Assembly: GCF_900108365.1 (NCBI RefSeq)
Contig: NZ_FNWQ01000002.1
Span: forward strand, 248,001-312,000
Length of the DNA: 64,000 nt
DNA from: Chryseobacterium culicis
GTDB lineage: Bacteria; Bacteroidota; Bacteroidia; Flavobacteriales; Weeksellaceae
Reading direction: 5' to 3'
In this document: positions 44,218-52,526 of the stretch, in pieces
How the letters are laid out: each line of letters opens with the position of its first letter
How positions within the stretch are numbered: position 1 is the stretch's first letter
The notes under the pieces: model-generated
The model's database searches: none
What the model was told of the DNA's origin: nothing
What the model saw: the letters and a program-made list of their open reading frames with translations, nothing else
Translations under genes and position numbers: made by a program

Positions 44218-44243
44218 AAACCGCTTGAAAAAGCGGTTTTTTA
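44218..44243 (+). terminator. Orphan terminator before the LolD-like gene
   Basis: A perfect 9-bp stem (AAACCGCTT / AAGCGGTTT) with a GAAA tetraloop and a six-T tail. No gene on the plus strand lies between it and the aceF terminator 214 bp earlier, so it may end a small RNA or be a second stop for aceF. Confidence 0.65.
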
Positions 44244-44256
44244 TTTGCATGCAAAT
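44243..44256. promoter_or_regulatory. 14-bp perfect palindrome ATTTGCATGCAAAT
   Basis: It lies four bases before the -7 box of the LolD-like gene, in the position of a regulator site overlapping the promoter. Confidence 0.45.
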
Positions 44257-44259
44257 CAC

Positions 44260-44267
44260 TATTTTTG
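44260..44267 (+). promoter_or_regulatory. -7 box (TATTTTTG) of the LolD-like gene; leaderless?
   Basis: A consensus box that ends four bases before the ATG at 44272, which would make the transcript leaderless or nearly so. Confidence 0.4.
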
Positions 44268-44271
44268 AATC

Positions 44272-44940
44272 ATGATTAAAGCAAGAAATATCCATAAATC
44301 GTATGGGAATTTAGAAGTACTGAAAGGAGTTGATATTCATATCAAAATGGGTGAAGTGGTTTCTATCGTAGGAGAATCAGGAGCAGGTAAGTCTACATTG
44401 CTTCAGATTTTAGGAACTTTGGACCATCCTACCCAGTCAAACAAATATGATACTGAGATTGAAATAGCAGGAGAATCATTTATTAATATGAATGATAAGC
44501 AGCTTTCAAAATTCAGAAATCAGAATATTGGTTTTGTATTTCAGTTCCATCAGCTGCTGCCGGAGTTTACGGCACTGGAAAATGTATTGCTGCCTACAAA
44601 AATAGCCGGAGCCAACGAAAGAGAGGCTATTGAAAAGGCGTATGCCTTATTTGAAGATTTAAAAATAGAACAAAGACTGAATCATAAACCCAATCAGCTT
44701 TCCGGTGGGGAAGCCCAAAGGGTAGCTGTAGCAAGAGCTTTAATCAACTCTCCCAAAATTATTTTTGCAGATGAACCTACAGGTAACCTGGATTCCAGGA
44801 ACGCGGATGATCTTCACAGACTGTTTTTCGATCTTAGAGACAAATACAACCAAACCTTCGTCATTGTAACGCACAATCCAAATCTTGCAGAAATTACAGA
44901 CCGCAAGTTAGTAATGAAAGATGGAATGATCATAGAATAA
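44272..44940 (+). CDS. ABC transporter ATP-binding protein, LolD-like
   Basis: A 222-residue ATPase. Walker A G34-ESGAGKST42, Q-loop [15 protein letters not shown], signature [15 protein letters not shown], Walker [14 protein letters not shown] and the H-loop VTHN. The MacB/LolD/FtsE type is shown by [12 protein letters not shown]. LolD releases outer-membrane lipoproteins with LolC/E, but no permease gene is adjacent, so another partner is possible. It is first in a likely operon with an L,D-transpeptidase-like lipoprotein, radC and others. Confidence 0.9.
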   Translation: MIKARNIHKSYGNLEVLKGVDIHIKMGEVVSIVGESGAGKSTLLQILGTLDHPTQSNKYDTEIEIAGESFINMNDKQLSKFRNQNIGFVFQFHQLLPEFTALENVLLPTKIAGANEREAIEKAYALFEDLKIEQRLNHKPNQLSGGEAQRVAVARALINSPKIIFADEPTGNLDSRNADDLHRLFFDLRDKYNQTFVIVTHNPNLAEITDRKLVMKDGMIIE

Positions 44941-44956
44941 AAGTATACAGCACCAG

Positions 44957-45535
44957 ATGATGAAACACTTTATTTTTCTTTTTTTAATTTTAATTTCCTG
45001 TTCAAAAGCTGAATCCCAGCAGTTGAACTCATTAAATCTGCCTCAGGCTAAAGTCTCGGAAATCAAAAACTATATTAAAGGAAAAGAATACAATCAGGAA
45101 CTGGCTGTTTTTATCAACTTTAAGATACCTTCCGGGAAATACCGTTATTTCATCTATAATCTGGAAAAGAATGTCATCGTACAGCAGGCTGTAGTGTCTC
45201 ATGGTTCAGGTTCTGTAATTCCGAAATCGGATGCTTTGAAATTCAGTAATATTGAAGGATCCTACCAGTCTTCTCTTGGAAAATATGCTATCGGAGAAAG
45301 CTATATAGGAAAATTCGGAAAAGCATATCGTTTAAAAGGCGTTGATCCTACTAACAGTAACGCTATGCAGAGAGCCATCGTTCTGCATTCTTACGGCTGT
45401 ATTCCGGATGTAGAATCCAAGGTTCCGGCGTGTCTGAGCTTAGGATGTCCGATGCTTTCTGAAAATGCTCTGAAAGCATCAGCAAAATACCTTGATAAGT
45501 CTACCAAACCTGTAATTCTCTATGCTTTCTATTAA
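44957..45535 (+). CDS. L,D-transpeptidase-like (YkuD-fold) lipoprotein
   Basis: A 192-residue protein. Two ATGs in tandem (44957, 44960). The signal ends in a lipobox (LILISCSK). The catalytic part contains H-S-Y-G-C-I-P and S-L-G-C-P-M-L: the family H-x-x-x-C-type active site for peptidoglycan L,D-transpeptidases of the murein catalytic-domain group. Upstream VVSHGSGSVIPKSDALKFSN and KYAIGESYIGKFGKAYRLKG match that group. It is 16 bp after the LolD-like gene. Confidence 0.85.
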   Translation: MMKHFIFLFLILISCSKAESQQLNSLNLPQAKVSEIKNYIKGKEYNQELAVFINFKIPSGKYRYFIYNLEKNVIVQQAVVSHGSGSVIPKSDALKFSNIEGSYQSSLGKYAIGESYIGKFGKAYRLKGVDPTNSNAMQRAIVLHSYGCIPDVESKVPACLSLGCPMLSENALKASAKYLDKSTKPVILYAFY

Positions 45536-45562
45536 CTGATAATTCATCTCAAATTTTTTCCC

Positions 45563-46240
45563 ATGGCCATAAAACTACTTGCAGAAGATGACAGACCCAG
45601 AGAAAAGTTTTTGCAGAAAGGCAAAAGCTCTCTTTCTGATTCTGAGCTGCTGGCGATTATTATGGGCAGTGGAAGCAGAGAGGAAGATGCTCTGGAGCTG
45701 GCAAGAAAAATTTTAGCTTCGGTTAATAACAGCTGGAACCAGTTGAGCCTCCTTTCCGCCAAAGATTTGATGAAATTCAAAGGCATCGGAGAAACAAAAG
45801 CGATTTCAATTATCTCAGCTTTAGAAATAGGTAGAAGGAGGGCAGTACAGCAAATTCCGGAAAAAGCAATCATCGGTAACAGTAATGATGCGTATATGGT
45901 TCTAAGAAATCAGCTATCAGATTTAAGAACAGAAGAATTCTGGGCTATTTTACTGAATAATAACAATAAGGTAATCCATGTGTCACAATTGACGCACGGA
46001 GGAATAAGCCAGTCTATTGTAGATGTAAGGGTTTTGTACAAAACCGCACTGGATCATTTTGCAACAGGTATCATTATTGCCCACAACCATCCTTCCGGAA
46101 GTCTAAAGCCGAGCCGTGAAGATGTCAGTATTACACAAAAAATAAAAGAGGCCGGAAATACTCTAAATATTCAGCTTTTGGACCATATTATTGTTACGCA
46201 GGATTCCTACTTCAGCTTCTCGGACTCTGGATTATTATGA
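45563..46240 (+). CDS. radC: DNA repair protein RadC-like, JAMM domain
   Basis: A 225-residue cytosolic protein. N-terminal helical segment RPREKFLQKGKSSLSDSELLAIIMGSG, helix-hairpin-helix LMKFKGIGETKAISIISALEIGRR, and the C-terminal JAMM/MPN+ metalloprotease fold with HNHPSGSLKPSREDVSIT (H-x-H...D). RadC's in vivo role is not settled. It overlaps the next gene by four bases (ATGA). Confidence 0.93.
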   Translation: MAIKLLAEDDRPREKFLQKGKSSLSDSELLAIIMGSGSREEDALELARKILASVNNSWNQLSLLSAKDLMKFKGIGETKAISIISALEIGRRRAVQQIPEKAIIGNSNDAYMVLRNQLSDLRTEEFWAILLNNNNKVIHVSQLTHGGISQSIVDVRVLYKTALDHFATGIIIAHNHPSGSLKPSREDVSITQKIKEAGNTLNIQLLDHIIVTQDSYFSFSDSGLL

Positions 46241-47151
46241 TTAGAAGATTAAAATACCATGAAATTGATTTTGTAAAATATGCTCAGTGTTTAAAAAATT
46301 CCGAACAAAGAAAATATTCTGCTACAAAAGATTTCTTAGATACTACGTCAACAATGCCCTGGGAACTTCTTGTTTATAAAGATTATGAGGCTGTAATGCC
46401 CGTACCTTTTGTCAGGAAATATGGACTGAAAATCGTTCATAATCCAAAACTTTGTCAGCAGCTCGGTGTTTTTTCCCGAAAAGATAATATTGATCTCAAT
46501 GAGGCTTTTTTAGAATATCTGGAGACAAATTATTTGATCAGAGCATATCCGTTTAATGATGCAAACCAGCTCCGGACAAAGATCAGGATCAAAAAGAACT
46601 TTATACTTTATCCTGATACTTACGAAAAAGTTTATGCCAGATATTCTCCCAAAAGGAAGAGAAAATTAAGACTGAGTGAAGAAGTTTTGAAACAATCACA
46701 GATTAAAACTATCTCCTTTGATAAAGGAAAAGCTTTTATCGAGGCCAATACCATAGGGCTTAGTAAAGATAATGATCTGGGTGAATTCATGAGGATTTTT
46801 GAAAGTTTTTATCTAGTGAATTATCTGAAATTCACTGCTTTTTATTACCAAAATAGAATTATCAACGTTATAGCTACCTATACAGACTGCAATATGGTGG
46901 CACTTTTGGGCAATTTTAATGATAAGGATTATGTGAAATTATCAGGTGCTTCTGTGTTGATTGATCATCTACTTAAGGAAAATATCAATACTCATATTTT
47001 TGATTTTGAAGGAGGAGAGTTGCCCAATATTGAAGAGTTTTTCAGAGGATTCCGCCCGGAACTGAGACCTTACGGAATTATTGAAAATTCAAAAAAGAAT
47101 CTTTTAAAAAAATTAGGAAGCCTTATCATCAGAGGAAAATTTTTTTTATGA
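46237..47151 (+). CDS. GNAT/FemAB-like protein
   Basis: A 304-residue cytosolic protein with no clear family motif. The length, the two similar halves and the segment ESFYLVNYLKFTAFYYQNRIINVIATYTDCNMVALLG suggest a tandem GNAT-like (FemABX-like) fold: beta-rich with helices, as seen in hypothetical proteins of flavobacteria. It carries KKNLLKKLG at its end. Translation is coupled to radC; a link to L,D-transpeptidase-type envelope work is possible but not shown. Confidence 0.65.
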   Translation: MIRRLKYHEIDFVKYAQCLKNSEQRKYSATKDFLDTTSTMPWELLVYKDYEAVMPVPFVRKYGLKIVHNPKLCQQLGVFSRKDNIDLNEAFLEYLETNYLIRAYPFNDANQLRTKIRIKKNFILYPDTYEKVYARYSPKRKRKLRLSEEVLKQSQIKTISFDKGKAFIEANTIGLSKDNDLGEFMRIFESFYLVNYLKFTAFYYQNRIINVIATYTDCNMVALLGNFNDKDYVKLSGASVLIDHLLKENINTHIFDFEGGELPNIEEFFRGFRPELRPYGIIENSKKNLLKKLGSLIIRGKFFL

Positions 47152-47224
47152 TGAAAAGCATTGTTTAGATTGGTTCTAATTAAGTAATAATCCTTACCTT
47201 TATAACATCCTTAGTAAAACAGCT

Positions 47225-48157
47225 ATGTTACAACAGATTCGTCAGTACAAACTATCATACATGCTTTATAACCTGTTTAAAAAGAGTAAACTGAAGCATA
47301 ATATTCCATTGTATAAAAAATACGGAATCAATAAGAGCTATTTTTCAAGTATTTCAAGTAAAGATTTTGCCCACCTTCCTGCCAGCGATAGAAAAGTAAA
47401 TTATGCAAAACTTACAGAAACTCCTTTTTTTAAGAAACTGACACAAGAAAATAAAGAAAGTGCTCTTCAGTATGATGACCGTGGATATATGATTCTCAGA
47501 AACTTCATCACAACGGAAGCTGCAGATCAAATCAACACCGAAATTGATAAGCTGATGAAGGACGGGACACTGAAATTTATTTATGGGGGAAAGCTTATGT
47601 TCGCCATCCATCATTCAGAAATCATTAAAAACATAGGAAGCGATAAAGAATTGCTGGACTTTTTATCTGTTTTACTGGACGGAAAATCTAAGCTATTTCA
47701 AAGTATCAATTTCATTAACGGAAGCCAGCAAAAAACGCACTCGGACAGTATTCATATGACCACGTATCCATTAGGTGGATTACTGGGAGTCTGGATCGCA
47801 CTTGAAGATGTGGATGAAACCAATGGAGCGCTGCATTACATTCCTAAAAGCCATAAACTCCCGTATTTCCTGAATTCTGATTACGATAACGAAGGTACAG
47901 CCCTGAAGATCGGTAAGAAAAGTTACAGAGCATATGAAGCTTTTCTTGAGGATAAAGTAAAAGAGCTCGGCCTGAAAAAAGAAATCTTTAAAGCTAAAAA
48001 AGGAGATTTACTAATCTGGCATGCCAATATTCTTCATGGAGGAGAGCCCCATACAGACAAAACCAGAACAAGAAAAAGTCTTGTCTATCATTTTTTTGAT
48101 GAAAATAGTGTCTGCTACCATGAAGTGACCCAGAGGCCGGCATTATTTGAACTTTAA
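47225..48157 (+). CDS. Phytanoyl-CoA dioxygenase (PhyH) family protein
   Basis: A 310-residue Fe(II)/2-oxoglutarate oxygenase. The facial triad is H172-x-D174 (THSDSIH) and H271 (ILHGGE); the 2-oxoglutarate arginine is probably R281 or R283 (TRTRKSLVYHFF). GVWIALEDVDETNGALHYIPKSHKLPYF is the family jelly-roll core. The substrate is unknown; PhyH relatives hydroxylate lipids, amino acids or natural products. It lies 73 bp after the GNAT-like gene in the same run. Confidence 0.85.
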   Translation: MLQQIRQYKLSYMLYNLFKKSKLKHNIPLYKKYGINKSYFSSISSKDFAHLPASDRKVNYAKLTETPFFKKLTQENKESALQYDDRGYMILRNFITTEAADQINTEIDKLMKDGTLKFIYGGKLMFAIHHSEIIKNIGSDKELLDFLSVLLDGKSKLFQSINFINGSQQKTHSDSIHMTTYPLGGLLGVWIALEDVDETNGALHYIPKSHKLPYFLNSDYDNEGTALKIGKKSYRAYEAFLEDKVKELGLKKEIFKAKKGDLLIWHANILHGGEPHTDKTRTRKSLVYHFFDENSVCYHEVTQRPALFEL

Positions 48158-48221
48158 CAGAAGTTCTGGCTTTCTTATAAAAGCTTTTTATTAGAATACG
48201 GATTTAAAAAGATAGTTTTTT

Positions 48222-48229
48222 TACATTTG
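48222..48229 (+). promoter_or_regulatory. -7 box (TACATTTG) of the polytopic membrane protein
   Basis: A consensus box 20 bp before the ATG at 48249. Confidence 0.45.
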
Positions 48230-48248
48230 CATTCTTATAATACCATGT

Positions 48249-49424
48249 ATGAAAAAAAGGGGAAATATTCTTGTCTTTATATTTTCAATCTACGTATGCT
48301 TCATGTCATACTACCTGTATACCCACCATTATTACAACACTGATATGGAAGCATATATGGGGCTTATTTATAAAACAGAGTATCCCGATATGAAGATTGA
48401 AGAAATTCATAAGAAGGTATATGATGAACTGCGGGAAAAGAATCCCGACTTTGCCGGTTTAGGTCCTGTGGATCCCATGGTGGAAGAAGTAGCGAAGGGG
48501 GAGAGTACGTATTATAAAATTATCTCACAAAATCCCAAAGCTTACGAGGAAGAATTACAGCTTTTTGTGGTAAAACCTTTTTATAACTTTATCAACTGGT
48601 CGTTCTTTAAACTGGGTTTCAGCGCATCTGCCTCTACTTCTTTAATTTCTATTATTTCTTATGTCCTTATCCTGATCTTAATTTTCGGCTTTTTAATTAA
48701 AATCCTGAAAAATTATAGTTTAGCCTTTATTATCGTTATTTTAATTTCGATGTTTAAGCCTCTTCCGGAATCCACAAGGCATGTTTCTGCAGATACTTTA
48801 TCATGTTTGCTGCTGCTTTTGAGTTTTTATGTATTTTTAATCAGAAAAAATTTCTTTCTTGCAGGGATCTTTGCCATGCTGTGTATTCTTACAAGACCTG
48901 AATATTTCATTTTCTATACATTCCTGTATGGTCTTGTTTATCTTTACAGAAATAAGCTTGAGGTGAAAACAGCTCCTTTATTATTATCATATGGATATCT
49001 GTTTCTTTCCTTCGCTTTGATACAGGCTTTTAATCAGGTCGCCTGGTCTACGCTTTTTATGAATCAGTTTACAAAAGTTCAGATTTATCCTGTTTCAAAT
49101 CCGGATCCGTTTTCGTTTTCAGAGTATATTCAATTTATTAAAAGTAAAATAATGCTGGAATTTAATACTTCTTTTTTTCCGCTTTTGCTGATTTTTATTG
49201 TGATTATTGTGGCGAACAAATTTTCTCTTCACAGCAAAAAGAATCAGGCACAGGTCTTATTTTTCGCTATTATATATATAACGGTAATGCTGAGGTTTCT
49301 TGTTTTTCCTTCTCTGGTAAACAGAATGATGCTCGGCTATTATCTTATCATTATACTGGCACTGGTCTATATACAAAGTTCTAGAGTGGATATCTTTAAA
49401 AACTCTTTAGAAGACGGAAAATAA
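48249..49424 (+). CDS. Polytopic membrane protein, glycosyltransferase-39/83-like in style
   Basis: A 391-residue inner-membrane protein with about nine helices. A large first exterior loop after helix 1 contains DMEAYMGLIYKTEYPD, in the place where GT-C fold enzymes keep an acidic catalytic residue; LTRPEYFIFYTFLYG in the middle also recalls GT-C proteins. Identification as a GT-C glycosyltransferase is inference from topology. It has its own promoter and continues with a conserved small protein gene. Confidence 0.6.
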   Translation: MKKRGNILVFIFSIYVCFMSYYLYTHHYYNTDMEAYMGLIYKTEYPDMKIEEIHKKVYDELREKNPDFAGLGPVDPMVEEVAKGESTYYKIISQNPKAYEEELQLFVVKPFYNFINWSFFKLGFSASASTSLISIISYVLILILIFGFLIKILKNYSLAFIIVILISMFKPLPESTRHVSADTLSCLLLLLSFYVFLIRKNFFLAGIFAMLCILTRPEYFIFYTFLYGLVYLYRNKLEVKTAPLLLSYGYLFLSFALIQAFNQVAWSTLFMNQFTKVQIYPVSNPDPFSFSEYIQFIKSKIMLEFNTSFFPLLLIFIVIIVANKFSLHSKKNQAQVLFFAIIYITVMLRFLVFPSLVNRMMLGYYLIIILALVYIQSSRVDIFKNSLEDGK

Positions 49425-49428
49425 TTAG

Positions 49429-49436
49429 TAATTTTG
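49429..49436 (+). promoter_or_regulatory. -7 box (TAATTTTG) inside the tail of the previous gene region
   Basis: A consensus box that covers the TTG at 49434; the ATG at 49449 is therefore the start of the next gene. Confidence 0.5.
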
Positions 49437-49448
49437 CAGTCTAAAATT

Positions 49449-49961
49449 ATGACGAGTCTTTCAGGATATTTACCCTATGCATTTGCATTGATTATTGCAA
49501 TTCCTTTTTTGGTTTTGCTAAGACAATTTGTACACTCGTACATTACCCTTAAAAACCAGGAAATCAAACTACTTAGCGTGAAATCAAATTCAGAGAATAA
49601 GGCGCATTCCTACGAAAGAATGACCTTGTTTCTGGACAGAATAAAACCTTCAAACCTTATTCAGAGATTTGACAGAGGTCTTGCCGTTCATGAGTTTATC
49701 TTCCTTACAGAGAAAGCCATTAATGAAGAATTTGAATATAACTCATCACAGCAGTTATACATCACAAAAAATTCATGGAAGAATATAGTAGAGTCAAAAA
49801 ACGCCATTATAGATTTACTGCATACAACCTATGACGGACTGAAAGGAGAGGTTCAGCTGGATGAATTCAAAACAGTTTTCATCATGAATTATATGGAAAG
49901 CAACGATTATATCGCTGAAACTATAGAAGATCTAAGAAAAGAAATTTTAATAATAACTTAA
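49449..49961 (+). CDS. Conserved flavobacterial small membrane-anchored protein
   Basis: A 170-residue protein with one N-terminal transmembrane helix (YLPYAFALIIAIPFLVLLRQF) and a cytosolic helical part (QRFDRGLAVHEFIFLTEKAINEEFEYN). It resembles a conserved hypothetical family of Flavobacteriia. No catalytic motif is visible. It lies 17 bp before ppa, so it is probably cotranscribed with the soluble pyrophosphatase. Confidence 0.7.
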   Translation: MTSLSGYLPYAFALIIAIPFLVLLRQFVHSYITLKNQEIKLLSVKSNSENKAHSYERMTLFLDRIKPSNLIQRFDRGLAVHEFIFLTEKAINEEFEYNSSQQLYITKNSWKNIVESKNAIIDLLHTTYDGLKGEVQLDEFKTVFIMNYMESNDYIAETIEDLRKEILIIT

Positions 49962-49978
49962 AAAATAACAGATAAATA

Positions 49979-50590
49979 ATGATTCCAAATTTTAAAGCAC
50001 ATCCATGGCACGGAATTTCTGCAGGAGAAGATGCGCCAAATGTTGTAAACGTATTTGTGGAAATTGTTCCTTCAGATACTATTAAATATGAAGTAGATAA
50101 AGAAACAGGATATTTAAAGGTAGACAGACCGCAGAAATTTTCTAACATTATCCCTGCTTTATATGGTTTTGTTCCAAGAACATACTGTGATAAAGAAGTG
50201 ATGAGACTTGCCGTAGAATCAGGAGCCACTGATGTTACGATGGGAGATCATGATCCTCTTGATATTTGTGTTTTAAGTTCTCACAACATCCACGCCGGAG
50301 GTCTATTGATGGAGGCTATTCCAATCGGAGGATTCAAAATGATTGATGGTGGTGAAGCTGACGATAAAATTGTCGCGGTAATGATCAATGACCATGCTTT
50401 CGGACACTTCAGAGATATTGCTGAATTACCGGAAGCTGAAGTAAGAAGGTTAATGCACTACTTCCTTACGTATAAAAACCTGCCGGATGAGCCTGCAAAA
50501 TGCAGAATCCAGGAAGTGTACGGAGCTGAGCACGCAAGAAAAGTGATCAAAGCTTCTCAAACAGACTATGCAGATAAATTCGGAGGATAA
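49979..50590 (+). CDS. ppa: Soluble inorganic pyrophosphatase, family I
   Basis: A 203-residue cytosolic enzyme that hydrolyses PPi to phosphate with Mg. The family signature D-H-D-P-L-D (GDHDPLDICVL) is present, with further ligands in ALYGFVPRTYCD and DDKIVAVMINDHAFGHFRD. It is followed, across an amidohydrolase gene, by a membrane-bound pyrophosphatase that uses the same substrate. Confidence 0.95.
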   Translation: MIPNFKAHPWHGISAGEDAPNVVNVFVEIVPSDTIKYEVDKETGYLKVDRPQKFSNIIPALYGFVPRTYCDKEVMRLAVESGATDVTMGDHDPLDICVLSSHNIHAGGLLMEAIPIGGFKMIDGGEADDKIVAVMINDHAFGHFRDIAELPEAEVRRLMHYFLTYKNLPDEPAKCRIQEVYGAEHARKVIKASQTDYADKFGG

Positions 50591-50610
50591 GACTTTCCTT
50601 CCAAAGCATA

Positions 50611-50642
50611 AAAAAAGCAGATGAATTTCATCTGCTTTTTTT
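50611..50642. terminator. Bidirectional terminator, ppa / amidohydrolase
   Basis: A stem (AAAAAAGCAGATGA / TCATCTGCTTTTTT, 3-nt loop) with A and T runs on its two sides between convergent genes. Confidence 0.85.
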
Positions 50643-50670
50643 ATGACTGTTTTATTCTGTATCAACCGAC

Positions 50671-52392
50671 TCAGTTTCTTTTGTATACGGAATTTCCTTC
50701 TTTTATGGTTTCAAGAACCTTAATATCTCTTAACTTTTCAGGGCTTATCGTTAAAGGATTCTGGTCCAGAATAACAAAATCCGCTATTTTACCTGCTTTA
50801 ATAGAACCTTTTCTGTTTTCTTCCTGCAATTGATACGCACCGTTAATAGTAATTGCTTTTAAAGCTTCCATCGGAGAAATTCTTTCATGGGGTCCTAAAA
50901 TCATTCCTGAACGCGTTTTTCTGTTCACCGCTGCATATACCGCAGTAATCAGATCTGGTGGTGTAACCGGGGCATCATGATGAATAGTAAATGTAATTCC
51001 TGCTTTTAATGCTGAATTGGCCGGGCTTATAAAAGCTGCTCTCTCAGGACCGAAAACACTTGAATAATGCCAGTCTCCCCATAAATAAGCATGAGTGGAA
51101 AAATAAGAAGGAATTACCCCTAATTCTTTTATCTTTTGAATATGATCGGGGCGGCTGTTCTGTACATGAATTAATGTTGCCCGCAGTTCCGGACTGTAAA
51201 TATTCTCATCTTTTAATCTTTTAATAACCCGTATAGCCTGATCAATTGCAGCATCCCCGTTTACATGAAGCTGCGCGGTTATATGATGTTGAAAAAGTAT
51301 TTTCAGATCGTTATATAGCGTTTCATCCGTGAAGATGGGAAATCCCCTGTAATCTTTGGACTGACCTTCTGGAGGAACAAAATAAGGCTGGGTAAGCCAT
51401 GCCGTTTTTCCTTGCGGTGAACCATCATCCGAAAATTTGAACCCTGCCAGTTTCAAACGATTTTCATACTTCATATACTTTGGCTTGAAACTGCTGAAAT
51501 TCTTTTTGAAATATTCGTAATCAGGAAAGTACACAATATCAGCTTTAAAAAGGTGCCGGGAGGCTGCTTTTTCCAGCAGAGCAACGCTTTCTCCCATAGT
51601 TCTCCCATCACAGATAGTGGTCTGCCCATAGCTGAGCCATTCATCCTGGGCTTTCATCAGATTTTCCATCGCATGAGCCTCGGTATCTTGACCTTTACTC
51701 ATTTTCTCGGTTAAGGTTAATAATGCAGTAAAGCTTGCATTCTCTTCCAGTTTTCCGTTCAGTTTTCCTGTCTTTTTATCCCTTCCGATGTGTCCTCCTT
51801 CAGGGTCTTTTGAGGTTTCTGTTATTCCAACAAGTTGTAACATTGCACTGTTTGCTACGCTGGCATGTCCGGAAGCATGGATAACAATAATGGGATTGGT
51901 TTTACTTATTGCATCCAGTTCTGCTTTTGTTGGATGACGGTGTTCTGTCATAATCGCATCATCATAACCATTTCCGATAATTGGCTGCTCATCTGTAGTT
52001 GTATGGTCTTTAATATAGCTTCTAATCCTCATCTGCAAATCCTGGATCGAATTTACAGTGCCATACGGTTCCGGAGACAGATCAACTGCATCCATAGTTC
52101 CTGCTCTTGAAGTAAGATGCCCATGAACATCTATAAATCCTGGAAGAAGCGTTTTTCCCTTTAGATGGATCATTTTAGTAGCTGGCCCGGAAAAACGTTC
52201 GGCCTCGGTTCTTGTTCCGGTAAAAAGTATTTTGCCTTCTTTAACTGCAACAGCTTCAACCTGGGGAGAAGAATCTTCCATTGTGAGAATAGGCCCCCCA
52301 AAATAAAGTATTTCAGCTTTTTCTTTGGGAATATTATGTTGGCAGCTGCTTATAACTGCACATAAAAAAATAGTGTATAATATCCTTTTCAT
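50671..52392 (-). CDS. Lipoprotein amidohydrolase (Amidohydro_3, YtcJ-like)
   Basis: A 573-residue protein. The lipoprotein signal ends at ISSC (FLCAVISSCQH). The metal-dependent barrel begins with the HxH motif GFIDVHGHLTSR; IVIHASGHASVANSAML and VNGDAAIDQAIRVI contribute further ligands, and GPHERISPMEALKAITINGAYQL and GSIKAGKIADFVILDQNP are typical C-terminal marks of the Amidohydro_3/YtcJ group. It probably hydrolyses an amide or imide in the periplasm or at the outer membrane. Confidence 0.9.
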   Translation of the reverse strand: MKRILYTIFLCAVISSCQHNIPKEKAEILYFGGPILTMEDSSPQVEAVAVKEGKILFTGTRTEAERFSGPATKMIHLKGKTLLPGFIDVHGHLTSRAGTMDAVDLSPEPYGTVNSIQDLQMRIRSYIKDHTTTDEQPIIGNGYDDAIMTEHRHPTKAELDAISKTNPIIVIHASGHASVANSAMLQLVGITETSKDPEGGHIGRDKKTGKLNGKLEENASFTALLTLTEKMSKGQDTEAHAMENLMKAQDEWLSYGQTTICDGRTMGESVALLEKAASRHLFKADIVYFPDYEYFKKNFSSFKPKYMKYENRLKLAGFKFSDDGSPQGKTAWLTQPYFVPPEGQSKDYRGFPIFTDETLYNDLKILFQHHITAQLHVNGDAAIDQAIRVIKRLKDENIYSPELRATLIHVQNSRPDHIQKIKELGVIPSYFSTHAYLWGDWHYSSVFGPERAAFISPANSALKAGITFTIHHDAPVTPPDLITAVYAAVNRKTRSGMILGPHERISPMEALKAITINGAYQLQEENRKGSIKAGKIADFVILDQNPLTISPEKLRDIKVLETIKEGNSVYKRN

Positions 52393-52526
52393 AAATAATT
52401 AATTCAAATCATGGTGATAAACAAATTTACAAAATAATAGATTATTATTAATGAATTTTATTAAGTGTTTATAATTTCATTATATTTATAAGGCTAATCT
52501 CAATTATTAATATAAAATAATAAACT

